From contig DASVFT010000117.1 in assembly GCA_036379935.1 (NCBI GenBank), forward strand, positions 27,774 through 91,773: a DNA stretch of 64,000 bases, in the 5' to 3' direction. Both the position numbers and the translations under genes were made by a program. Positions 26,896-34,321 of the stretch are shown in pieces. Source of the stretch: JAOPZW01 sp036379935 (GTDB taxonomy: Bacteria; Actinomycetota; Thermoleophilia; Solirubrobacterales; Solirubrobacteraceae). The notes under the pieces are model-generated. The model did no database searches and was not told where the DNA came from. It saw nothing but the letters and a program-made list of their open reading frames with translations. The stretch's first letter is position 1; every line of letters begins with the position of its first letter.

Positions 26896-29280
26896 TCAGC
26901 CCACCTGAAAGGTCTGGCTGAGGCCTCCCACCACCAGCGTGTAGCTGCCCGGCGTCACGGCGCGCTCGCCGGAGGCCTGCGTCACGGCCAGCCGGGTGAC
27001 CGGGAAGCTCAGCCTCGCCTTCGCGCGGTCGCCCCTGTGCACGCTGACGCGCGTGAAGGCCACGAGCTGGCGACCGCCGTCGGGGCGCTGCACGAAGGCG
27101 AGCACGACGTCGTCGCCGTCGCGCCGGCCGACGTTGGCGACCTTGACCGTAGCCTCGAAGCGGTCGTCCGCGCGCACGCGTGACGGCGCGCGCAGCTTGC
27201 CGACGTCGAACCGCGTGTAGCTCAGCCCATGGCCGAACGGATAGCGCGGGTCGTAGGGCTTGCCGCGCTCGTTGTAGGCCAGCGGCAGCTGACTGGAGGC
27301 CTTCGGCCACGAGACGGGCAGGCGGCCGCTCGGGTTGACCTTGCCGAACAGCGCATCGCCGATGGCGGCGCCGCCCTCGCTTCCGGGCAGGAAGGCCATG
27401 AGGCTGGCGCCGGCGTTGTCGAGCTGCCTGTTCATCACCAGCGGCCGGCCCGCGACCACGACGACGATGACCGGCTTGCCGGTCCCCTCGAGGTCGTCGA
27501 CGAGCCTGGCCTGGGCGAGCGAGAGCTCGGGCGTGGCGTCGTCGCCCTGGCCCTCCGCGTAAGGGCTCTCGCCGACGGCCACGACGATGGCGTCGACGCC
27601 GGCGGCTGCGGCCACGGCCTCCTGGCGCTGTGCCGCCACCATGGCGTTGTCGGGATCGTTGAGCGGGTCGACCGGCTCCGGGAGGTTGGGGTCGACGCTG
27701 CCGTCCGGCTTGCGGTTCGTGGTGTCGGCCACGGGCGCGCCCTGCTTCCAGATGACCTGGACGCCGTGCCCGGCGGCCTGCTGCACGCCCTCCCTTATGG
27801 TCGTGACCTCCGGCAGCGGGATGTCGGGCGGCAGGTTGAAGGCTCCCTGCCAGCCGAGCGTCCAGCCGCCGAGCTGGTTGGTCGGACTGTCGGAGGCCGG
27901 GCCGGTGACGAGGATCTTGCGGTCGTGACGCGAGAGCGGCAGCGCGCCGTCGTTGCCGAGGAGCACGAGGCTCTCCTGCGCGGCCTTGCGCGCCAGCGGG
28001 CGGTCGGCGGGATCCTCGACGGCGGCGTTGGCCCGGTCGGCATCGACGTAGGGGTGCTCGAAGAGCCCGAGGCGGAACTTGAGCGCGAGGATCCGCGCCA
28101 CCGACTGGTCGATCCGGTCCTCGGTGACCTTCTTGTCCGCCACCGCCTTGAGGAGGTTGGGGACGAAGCCGTTGTCGGGGCTGCCGGCGTCGAGCGGGAT
28201 CATCGAGATGTCGAGGCCCGCGTTGACGGCCATCGCGATGGCGTCCTCCATCGTGGCGGCGACGTGGTACTTGGTCTTGAGGTTCTCGACGTCCTGCCAG
28301 TCGGAGATCACGACGCCCCTAAAGTGCAGCTGGCCGCGCAGGACGTCGGTCAGCAGGTGGTGCGAGGCGTGCACCGGCTCGCCGTTGACCGAGCCGCTGT
28401 TGACCATCACGGTGCCGACGCCGGCGTCGATCCCGTGCTGGAAGGGCGGAAGGTGGAGGTCCTGAAGCTCGGCCTGGTCGATGGTCGCGTCGGTGCGGTC
28501 GAAGCCGCTGTCGGGCGCCGAGTACCCGGTGAAGTGCTTGGCGGTGGCCACGACCGAGGTCGGGCTGTCGAGGGTGCGGCCCTGCAGGCCGCGGATGGTG
28601 GCCGCGCCCAGCGTGCCGGTCAGCAGCGGGTCCTCGCCGAAGGGCTCGTACGAGCGGCCCCAGCGCAGGTCGCGCTCGGTGTCGAGCACGGGCGCGAAGT
28701 CCCACACGACGCCGGTGGCGCGCACGGCGCGTGCGGTGCCGTGCCCGAGTCGCTCGGCCAGCGCCGGGTCGAAGGTCGCGCCGAGCCCGATCTGGTGCGG
28801 GACCATCGTCGCGTCGAAGAGGTTGTTGTGGCCGTGGACGGCGTCGGCGCCGTAGATGACCGGGATGCCGAGGCGACTGTGGTCGAGGGCGAACTTCTGG
28901 ATCGCGTTGATCTCGTCGGCCCAGGCCTTGCCGTCGTCGCCCGTGGGCGGCCACGCGCCTCCGCCCGAGAGGATCGAGCCGATCTGGTTGTCGCCGAGGA
29001 CCTTCTGCAGCTGCACGTCGTTGAGCGGCCCGCGATCCCAGTCGTTGTTCGGGTCGCCCTGGAGGATCGTGACGTTGATCTGCCCCATCTGGCCGACCTT
29101 CTCCTTGAGCGTCATGCGCGACAGGAGGTCCTGCGCACGCTGGTCGACGGGGAGGGACGCGTCGCGGTAGGCCGGGGTCGTGTCGGCGCCGGCCGGCGCT
29201 GGCGCGCCGGAGCGAACGCCGCCTAGGATGCCGAGCGATGCGGCCAGCACCGCCAGGGTCGCAGCCGAACGCTTGCGCAT
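26896..29280 (-). CDS. secreted beta-glucosidase, glycoside hydrolase family 3
   Basis: A 794-residue exo-acting glucosidase. Residues 1-32 form a signal peptide (MRKRSAATLAVLAASLGILG, with cleavage near AGA-DT). The (beta/alpha)8 domain includes YGADAVHGHNNLFDATMVP, KHFTGYSAPDSG and the nucleophile Asp in GVVISDWQDVE; the second domain includes VVVAVGESPYAEGQGDD. A C-terminal fibronectin-III-like domain (RYPFGHGLSYTRFD onward) is also present. It resembles beta-1,4/1,3-glucan exohydrolases. AGGAGGA lies just upstream of the ATG, one of the few strong Shine-Dalgarno sites in the window. It is divergent from a ROK repressor, which probably controls it. Confidence 0.94.
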   Translation of the reverse strand: MRKRSAATLAVLAASLGILGGVRSGAPAPAGADTTPAYRDASLPVDQRAQDLLSRMTLKEKVGQMGQINVTILQGDPNNDWDRGPLNDVQLQKVLGDNQIGSILSGGGAWPPTGDDGKAWADEINAIQKFALDHSRLGIPVIYGADAVHGHNNLFDATMVPHQIGLGATFDPALAERLGHGTARAVRATGVVWDFAPVLDTERDLRWGRSYEPFGEDPLLTGTLGAATIRGLQGRTLDSPTSVVATAKHFTGYSAPDSGFDRTDATIDQAELQDLHLPPFQHGIDAGVGTVMVNSGSVNGEPVHASHHLLTDVLRGQLHFRGVVISDWQDVENLKTKYHVAATMEDAIAMAVNAGLDISMIPLDAGSPDNGFVPNLLKAVADKKVTEDRIDQSVARILALKFRLGLFEHPYVDADRANAAVEDPADRPLARKAAQESLVLLGNDGALPLSRHDRKILVTGPASDSPTNQLGGWTLGWQGAFNLPPDIPLPEVTTIREGVQQAAGHGVQVIWKQGAPVADTTNRKPDGSVDPNLPEPVDPLNDPDNAMVAAQRQEAVAAAAGVDAIVVAVGESPYAEGQGDDATPELSLAQARLVDDLEGTGKPVIVVVVAGRPLVMNRQLDNAGASLMAFLPGSEGGAAIGDALFGKVNPSGRLPVSWPKASSQLPLAYNERGKPYDPRYPFGHGLSYTRFDVGKLRAPSRVRADDRFEATVKVANVGRRDGDDVVLAFVQRPDGGRQLVAFTRVSVHRGDRAKARLSFPVTRLAVTQASGERAVTPGSYTLVVGGLSQTFQVG

Positions 29281-29380
29281 GCCTCTCTCCTCCTGCCGGG
29301 GGGAACGGAAAACCGACAGCTATGTTTGTACACCGAATGTCAAGTCGTGCTTATGATCCATCCGTGTTCAAGTCATGAAC
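29281..29380. promoter_or_regulatory. divergent control region of GH3 and ROK genes
   Basis: On the plus strand TATGAT (29352-29357) is a good -10 for the ROK gene. On the minus strand TTGACA (29343-29338) is a good -35 for the GH3 gene, though its -10 is unclear. TCAAGTCRTG occurs twice (29340-29349, 29368-29377), 28 bp apart, and GTTCA-N5-TGAAC (29366-29380) overlaps the ROK start codon. These are the best operator candidates for the ROK protein. Confidence 0.5.
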
Positions 29381-30571
29381 ATAACTGAGGATGGCTCCCC
29401 GACTGGAGTGCGTGCCTCCAACCGCGAGCGGATCCTCGCCCTGCTGCGCGGGCGCGGGCCCATGTCGCAGGCCGACCTGGCCCGCGCCAGCGGCCTGTCA
29501 CCCGCGACGATCTCGAGCATCGCGCGCGAGCTGCGCGAGGACGGCTGGCTCGAGGAGTCCGAGGGCGAGGGCCCGACCCGCGGCCGCGCGCTGTCGCTCA
29601 GCCGCTCGGCGGGGGTCGCGGTTGGGATCGACTTCGGCCATTCGCACGTCCGCGTCGCCATCGCCGACCTCGGGCACACCGTCCTGGCCGAGGCGGAGGA
29701 GGCACTCGACGTCGACCACGAGGCCGACGAGGGCGTCGCGCTCGCCGGCCGTCTCGTGCGCGGGCTGCTCGACGAGGTGGGCGTCGGCGCCGATCGTGTC
29801 ACCGGAGTCGGCATGGGCCTGCCCGGTCCGCTGCGCCGCGACACCGGCGAGGTCGGGGACTCCGCGATCCTGCCGGGCTGGATCGGCTCGCGACCGGAGG
29901 CGCTCATGCGCACCGAGCTCGGCCTGGACGTCCGCGTCGAGAACGACGCCAACCTGGGCGCTCTGGCCGAGATCGTCTGGGGCGCGGGCCGCGGCTGCGC
30001 GGACCTCCTCTACGTGAAGGTGGCGACGGGCGTCGGCGCCGGGCTCGTGCTCGACGGGCGCCTGTACCACGGGTCTTCCGGCACCGCCGGGGAGATCGGT
30101 CACATGACGATCGACGAGGCCGGCCCGGTGTGCCGCTGCGGCAATCGGGGCTGCCTCGAGGCCTTCGCGGGCGCCGAGGCCGTGCTCGAGCCGCTGCGCC
30201 GCCGCCACGGCGAGCGCCTCACCCTGCGGCGGGTCGTGCTCCAGGCCCAGGCCGGCGACGTCGGCTGCCGGCGCGTGGTGGCCGACGCCGGCCGCGCGCT
30301 CGGCATCGCCGTGGCCGGCGTCTGCAACCTCCTCGCCCCCGAGCGCGTCGTCGTCGGCGGCGAGCTGGCCCAGGCCGGCGACCTGCTGCTCGAGCCGCTG
30401 CACGCCTCGCTCGTGCGCTCCGCCACCGCGGCCACGCGCGACGTACCCGTGGTCGCAGGCGTGCTCGGCGAGCGCGCCGAGGTCCTCGGCGCCGTCGCCC
30501 TGGTCCTGCGCGAGTCGCAGCGCTTCGTGGCCAAGCCGGCACCCGAGAACGCCGACGCGCCGGCCTCCTAG
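29375..30571 (+). CDS. ROK family transcriptional regulator
   Basis: A 398-residue repressor-kinase-like protein of the NagC/XylR type. Residues 10-75 are a winged HTH (MSQADLARASGLSPATISSI, LREDGWLEE). The rest is an actin-like sugar-binding fold: VGIDFGHSHVRVAIADLG, VGMGLPGPL, ENDANLGALAEIVWGAG, and the zinc-binding CRCGNRGCLEAF. The ligand is presumably a glucose or oligosaccharide released by the divergent secreted glucosidase, an inference from position. The ATG at 29375 overlaps an inverted repeat, which would allow self-repression. Confidence 0.9.
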   Translation: MNITEDGSPTGVRASNRERILALLRGRGPMSQADLARASGLSPATISSIARELREDGWLEESEGEGPTRGRALSLSRSAGVAVGIDFGHSHVRVAIADLGHTVLAEAEEALDVDHEADEGVALAGRLVRGLLDEVGVGADRVTGVGMGLPGPLRRDTGEVGDSAILPGWIGSRPEALMRTELGLDVRVENDANLGALAEIVWGAGRGCADLLYVKVATGVGAGLVLDGRLYHGSSGTAGEIGHMTIDEAGPVCRCGNRGCLEAFAGAEAVLEPLRRRHGERLTLRRVVLQAQAGDVGCRRVVADAGRALGIAVAGVCNLLAPERVVVGGELAQAGDLLLEPLHASLVRSATAATRDVPVVAGVLGERAEVLGAVALVLRESQRFVAKPAPENADAPAS

Positions 30572-30588
30572 CTCCTCAGCCGGCGCCA

Positions 30589-30637
30589 CCCAGGGCGAGC
30601 GGGCGCTCGCGCGGACGCCTCCCAGGGCGAGCGGGCG
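30589..30637. repeat. two 17-bp direct repeats, with palindrome
   Basis: CCCAGGGCGAGCGGGCG occurs at 30589-30605 and 30621-30637, a 32-bp period, between the convergent ROK and HNH genes. The first copy runs into GCGAGC-GGGC-GCTCGC (30595-30610), a possible terminator hairpin. Confidence 0.6.
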
Positions 30638-30650
30638 CGCCGCCTCGCGC

Positions 30651-31394
30651 CTACGCCGCCTCCAGTCGCGGGCGGTTGCGCCCGGAGAAGTTGTCGGTCA
30701 GCGCGTGGCAGTTCGGGCACAGCAGCTGGAGGTTCTCGAGCCGATTGTCGTCACGATCGCCGTTGACGTGGTGCAGTGCGAGGGGGAGGGGCAGGTTCTG
30801 CCAGCGATGCAGGCCGCAACCCTCACAGCGCTCGTCCTTCAGACCCTCGCGCAGCAGCCGGCGCTTGAGGTTGCCCCTCGATCGTGCGATCCCTGCCACG
30901 CACAGATCGGTGATCGGCGTCGCGGCCGGGCGAGGGATGACCCTCGCGGCGTTCACGGCCGAGTGCCAGGTCTGCTTGCTGAACCCGAAGGCCTCCATGC
31001 ACTCCGCAAGGCTGTGCCCAGCGTCATAGAAGCGCTGGACCGCGACCCAGTCGTAGCGGCGGGCGCAGCGCTCGTCCACGTCGTGACCGAGCCGCCGCGC
31101 GTGGTAGCTGACCGTCGCCTTGCTCAGCCTCAGCCGGCGGGCGGCCTCGGCGCGCGAGACGCCCAGTGCGAGCAGCTCGGCCACCCGCTGTCGGGTATCG
31201 ACCTGCCGGCGGGCGCTGTCGCGCTCGTGGGGCACCTCGGCGCTCGGCTCAACCGGTGGTGGCGCCTCGCGCAGGCGGTCGCGGTGATAGCGAACGGTGT
31301 TCGTCGCCAGCCCTGTAGCGCGCGCGATCTCGGCGACCGTCTTGCCCTCGGCCAGCAGCGCCTGAACCCATTGCCTCCCGTTCTGCACGAACAT
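30651..31394 (-). CDS. HNH endonuclease-domain protein with multiple HTH motifs
   Basis: A 247-residue protein. Three helix-turn-helix-like segments come first: TVAEIARATGLATNTVRYHR, VSRAEAARRLRLSKATVSYH and HSLAECMEAFGFSKQTWHSA. A C-terminal HNH nuclease with a zinc knuckle follows: CEGCG, LALHHVNGDRDDNRLENLQ and LLCPNCHALTDNFSG. This is the layout of free-standing nickase or homing-type HNH proteins, and its target is unknown. The start ATG lies inside a 12-bp palindrome. It is divergent from a tRNA-Gln gene 84 bp away. Confidence 0.85.
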   Translation of the reverse strand: MFVQNGRQWVQALLAEGKTVAEIARATGLATNTVRYHRDRLREAPPPVEPSAEVPHERDSARRQVDTRQRVAELLALGVSRAEAARRLRLSKATVSYHARRLGHDVDERCARRYDWVAVQRFYDAGHSLAECMEAFGFSKQTWHSAVNAARVIPRPAATPITDLCVAGIARSRGNLKRRLLREGLKDERCEGCGLHRWQNLPLPLALHHVNGDRDDNRLENLQLLCPNCHALTDNFSGRNRPRLEAA

Positions 31395-31400
31395 ATGTTC
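31389..31400. promoter_or_regulatory. 12-bp palindrome over the HNH start codon
   Basis: GAACATATGTTC is a perfect palindrome containing the ATG of the HNH gene. Its position suits an operator bound by the HTH segments of its own product. Confidence 0.4.
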
Positions 31401-31478
31401 GCAGTCATCGCGGACGGAACCGCCGGTGTGGCGTTGCTATCCTCGCCCTCGCGCGGCCCCACACGACCGCCAATACAC

Positions 31479-31549
31479 TGCGGAATAGTGTAATGGCAGC
31501 ACGACTCGCTCTGGACGAGTTAGTCTAGGTTCGAATCCTAGTTCCGCAG
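31479..31549 (+). tRNA. tRNA-Gln (anticodon CTG)
   Basis: A complete cloverleaf of 71 nt. Acceptor stem TGCGGAA/TTCCGCA, anticodon stem ACTCG/CGAGT with loop CTCTGGA, anticodon CTG at 31511-31513 (reads CAG), and T-arm CTAGG-TTCGAAT-CCTAG. The discriminator is G, and CCA is not encoded. It is a lone tRNA. TATCCT about 36 bp upstream (31437-31442) may be its -10. Confidence 0.96.
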
Positions 31550-31565
31550 TCAGCGAGAGCACTCA

Positions 31566-32930
31566 TCAGCCCTCCTCGACGACCTCCACGTCCTCGCGTG
31601 CGGTGCTGAAGACGGAGGGGATCGTGGCGGTGAAGGTGCTGCCGCGGCCGGGCTCGCTGGAGACGGCGACCTCGCCGCCGAGCAGCGTCGCCAGGTGCTT
31701 GCAGATCGGCAGGCCGAGGCCTGAGCCGCGGAGGTCGCCGGCGCGTCGTCCGCGTCCGAGCTGGACGAACTCGTCGAAGATGCGCCCCTGGTCGGCGGCG
31801 TCGAGGCCGGGGCCGGTATCGGCCACGGCGAAGCGCACGGCGGCGCCGGCGGCGACCGGCGTGGCCGAGACGCGGACCTCGCCGTGGTCGGTGTACTTCA
31901 GGCCGTTGACGACGTAGTTGCGCAGGATCTGGCTGAGCTTGAAGCCGTCGGTGCGCAGGGTGGGGAGGCCGTTGACGTCGTCGAAGACGATGGCCACCTC
32001 GGCGGATCGCGGGAGGTGGGCGACGATCCCGCGCAGCGCGCTGAAGACCTCCTCGACCTCGACGTCGGAGATGCGCACCACCGCGCGACCGGCGGCGATG
32101 CGCGCGATGTCGAGGTGGTCGTTGACGAGGTCGAGCGCCTCTTTCATCGCGCCGTCGATCAGCCGGACGTCGTCGCGCAGGCCCTCGTCGAGGTGCTCGC
32201 CGCCCTCGCGCAAGACCGCCTCGGCGATGCCACGCACGGCGTACAGCGGCGTGCGCAGCTCGTGCGTGAGCGAGCGCAGGAAGTTGGTGTGCGCGGCGGC
32301 GCGCTCGCGCAACTCGCTGGCCTGCTCACCGAGCTCGGCCAGCAGCGCGGTGACGGCCCGGTTGGTGTCGGCCAGCTCGCGGTTGACGATCGTGAGCTCG
32401 CGCTCACGTTCCCCCAGGGCGGCCAGCGCGCTCACGAGCTCGGCGTTCTGCATGCGCAGCTCGTTGACCGTGGCCTGGGCCTCCCCCGACTCGTGGCGCT
32501 GCAGCGAGCCGAGCACGTGCGCGAGCTCCTCGAGCCCAGGGAGCCACGCGTCGTCCGCCAGCTCGCTGGTCAGCCGCACGAGCGCGCTGTCATCGGTGCC
32601 GCGCGCCTCGACCCGATCGACGAGCTGACGCAGCTTGGCGAGGTCGAGGCGATCGGTGGGCTCGCCCGGGGCCTCGCCCGTCAACGCCCCGCGGGCGATC
32701 TTCGAGATCGTCACGACGGCCGCCGGCGGCGCCTCGGCGACGGCCAGCTCGACCTCGGTGGCCGACCCGTGGCGATGGGCGACCCGGGCGACCTCCCACA
32801 CCGCGGTGGCCAGACGGCTCTGCGCCTCGGCGCCCAGCTGCAGCAGCCCGGCCAGGTCGCGTGCGCGGCGCCGCGTGAGCAGCACGTCCTCCTCCGAACG
32901 CAGCGGCAGCGTGATCACCGGGCCGCCCAT
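31566..32930 (-). CDS. sensor histidine kinase with N-terminal anti-sigma-like domain
   Basis: A 454-residue cytoplasmic kinase with no membrane segment. Residues 1-75 resemble an RsbT/RsbW-type ATPase remnant (RSEEDVLLTRRRARDLAGLL and TAVWEVARVAHRHGSATEVE). A coiled-coil (ELRMQNAELVSALAALGERE) leads to the dimerisation domain with the phosphoacceptor His in SLTHELRTPLYAVRGIAEAV. The HATPase domain has the N box LRNYVVNGLKYTDHGEV, G1 VADTGPGLD and G2 GSGLGLPICKHL. Two response-regulator genes lie divergent just beyond, and they are the probable partners. It ends 17 bp from the tRNA-Gln gene. Confidence 0.9.
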   Translation of the reverse strand: MGGPVITLPLRSEEDVLLTRRRARDLAGLLQLGAEAQSRLATAVWEVARVAHRHGSATEVELAVAEAPPAAVVTISKIARGALTGEAPGEPTDRLDLAKLRQLVDRVEARGTDDSALVRLTSELADDAWLPGLEELAHVLGSLQRHESGEAQATVNELRMQNAELVSALAALGERERELTIVNRELADTNRAVTALLAELGEQASELRERAAAHTNFLRSLTHELRTPLYAVRGIAEAVLREGGEHLDEGLRDDVRLIDGAMKEALDLVNDHLDIARIAAGRAVVRISDVEVEEVFSALRGIVAHLPRSAEVAIVFDDVNGLPTLRTDGFKLSQILRNYVVNGLKYTDHGEVRVSATPVAAGAAVRFAVADTGPGLDAADQGRIFDEFVQLGRGRRAGDLRGSGLGLPICKHLATLLGGEVAVSSEPGRGSTFTATIPSVFSTAREDVEVVEEG

Positions 32931-33267
32931 CGAACGAATCTAGTTGATGGCGGCGGGGCGGGGCCATGGCGGCCATCGCCGTGCCTAGGCCTCATCCGAT
33001 CGGAGGAGCGACGCTCATCCACACATGCATCCGGTCCGGGGATGCCAGGGCGTGGCTTGACGACCATGCTCCTAGAGGAAGCCGGCGGGTAGACCCCGGG
33101 GGGCGTCGCCGGTGCTTCGTTTCCTGTCCAGCGAGCATGACGACGACCGCCAGGCACTCTGCGTGACTGACCGCACCATCGCCGGGGGGCGTAACGTGCG
33201 GGTTCCGGGTCGTCGTCAGCTCGCGGATCGGGGGACGGCGGCAGGGGCCTCGGGCGAGCAGCGCGTC
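32931..33267. other. intergenic region between kinase and response regulators
   Basis: 337 bp with no recognisable gene, riboswitch or terminator. An open frame continues upstream of the first response regulator to a TTG at 33112, but the extra 52 residues have no family character, so they are treated as non-coding leader. Divergent promoters for the two units must lie here. Confidence 0.5.
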
Positions 33268-33636
33268 GTGAGAGTGCTCGTCGTCGACGACAGTCGCGTG
33301 TTCCGCCACGGGATGGCCAGGGCGGTGCAGCTCCACGCCGGCCTGGAGCTCGTCGGCGAGGCCGATTCGGGCGCGGCGGCGCTGCGCGCCATCGCGCGGC
33401 TGGCGCCGGACGTCGTCCTCATGGACCTGCGCATGCCCGACCTCGACGGGTTCGCCGTCCTGGAGCGCCTGCGCCGGACCGAGCCGCCGCCCTCGTGCCG
33501 CGTGCTCATCGTCAGTGCGTCGCTCGACGAGGAGATCGAGCGCGCGGCGACCGCGGCCGGCGCCGCCGGCTGCATGGGCAAGGACGTGACGCGCGCCGAC
33601 ATCTGTGCGGCCGCGCTGCTCGTGGCCCGCCAGTAG
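33268..33636 (+). CDS. single-domain response regulator (CheY-like)
   Basis: A 122-residue receiver domain: VRVLVVDDSRVFRHGM with the acidic pair, phosphoacceptor Asp in PDVVLMDLRMPDLDG, Ser in VLIVSAS and the Lys in CMGKDVTRADI. There is no output domain. It probably relays phosphate from the divergent kinase or acts by protein contact. The GTG at 33268 gives a bare receiver; longer in-frame starts exist. The NarL-type regulator follows after 22 bp. Confidence 0.88.
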   Translation: MRVLVVDDSRVFRHGMARAVQLHAGLELVGEADSGAAALRAIARLAPDVVLMDLRMPDLDGFAVLERLRRTEPPPSCRVLIVSASLDEEIERAATAAGAAGCMGKDVTRADICAAALLVARQ

Positions 33637-33658
33637 GGTTGCGGGCCGCGGAGCGACC

Positions 33659-34309
33659 GTGGCACGGCACGAGACGCAGCGCACGACGGTCCTGGTGGCC
33701 GACGATCACCCGCTCTATCGCGAGGCGGTCGTGCGCGCCGTGAGGTCGCGTCCGGAGTTCGAGCTGGTGGGAGAGGCCGGCGACGGTCGCGAGGCGCTCG
33801 ACGCGATCCGCGCTGACCGTCCCGACGTCGCCGTGCTCGACGTCGAGATGCCGTCGCTGCGCGGGATCGAGATCGTCGAGGCACTCCGCCGCGACGGGGT
33901 GGCCACGCGCGTCGTCCTGCTCAGCGCGCACCTCGAGAGCGACATGGTCTACGAGGCCGTGGCCGGCGGCGTGGCCGCCTACCTGTCGAAGGCGGCGCCC
34001 GGTGACCGGATCTGCGACGCGATCGCCGCCGTGGCCCGCGGCGAGGTGATCCTGCCCGCCGAGGTGCAGGCGGGGCTCGCCTCGGAGATCCGCCTGCGCT
34101 CCGACTCGGCGCGCCCCGCTCTCAGCCCCCGCGAGCGGGAAGTCCTCGCGCTCATCGCCGAGGGCCTGACCGCGCCCGCGGTGGGCCGCGAGCTGCACCT
34201 GAGCACCGCGACGGTGAAGTCGCACCTCAAGACGCTCTACGAGAAGCTCGGCGTCTCCGATCGCGCGGCCGCGGTGGCCGAGGCGATGCGGCGCGGCCTG
34301 CTGGAGTAG
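33659..34309 (+). CDS. NarL/FixJ-type response regulator
   Basis: A 216-residue regulator. The receiver domain has TVLVADDHPLYREAVVRAV, phosphoacceptor in PDVAVLDVEMPSLRG, LLSAH and YLSKAAPGD. The LuxR-type DNA-binding domain has LSPREREVLALIAEGLTAPA, LHLSTATVKSHLKTLYEKLG and VSDRAAAVAEAMRRGLL. It pairs with the kinase at 31566-32930 by position. The GTG at 33659 is preceded by GGAG at 33650. It ends 12 bp from the convergent ABC exporter gene. Confidence 0.93.
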   Translation: MARHETQRTTVLVADDHPLYREAVVRAVRSRPEFELVGEAGDGREALDAIRADRPDVAVLDVEMPSLRGIEIVEALRRDGVATRVVLLSAHLESDMVYEAVAGGVAAYLSKAAPGDRICDAIAAVARGEVILPAEVQAGLASEIRLRSDSARPALSPREREVLALIAEGLTAPAVGRELHLSTATVKSHLKTLYEKLGVSDRAAAVAEAMRRGLLE

Positions 34310-34321
34310 CGGCGCCCGCGC

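Noticed and set aside
32931..33267. Possible riboswitch or extended N-terminus before the first response regulator
   Set aside because: No recognisable riboswitch core, and the extra residues are unlike receiver-domain proteins.
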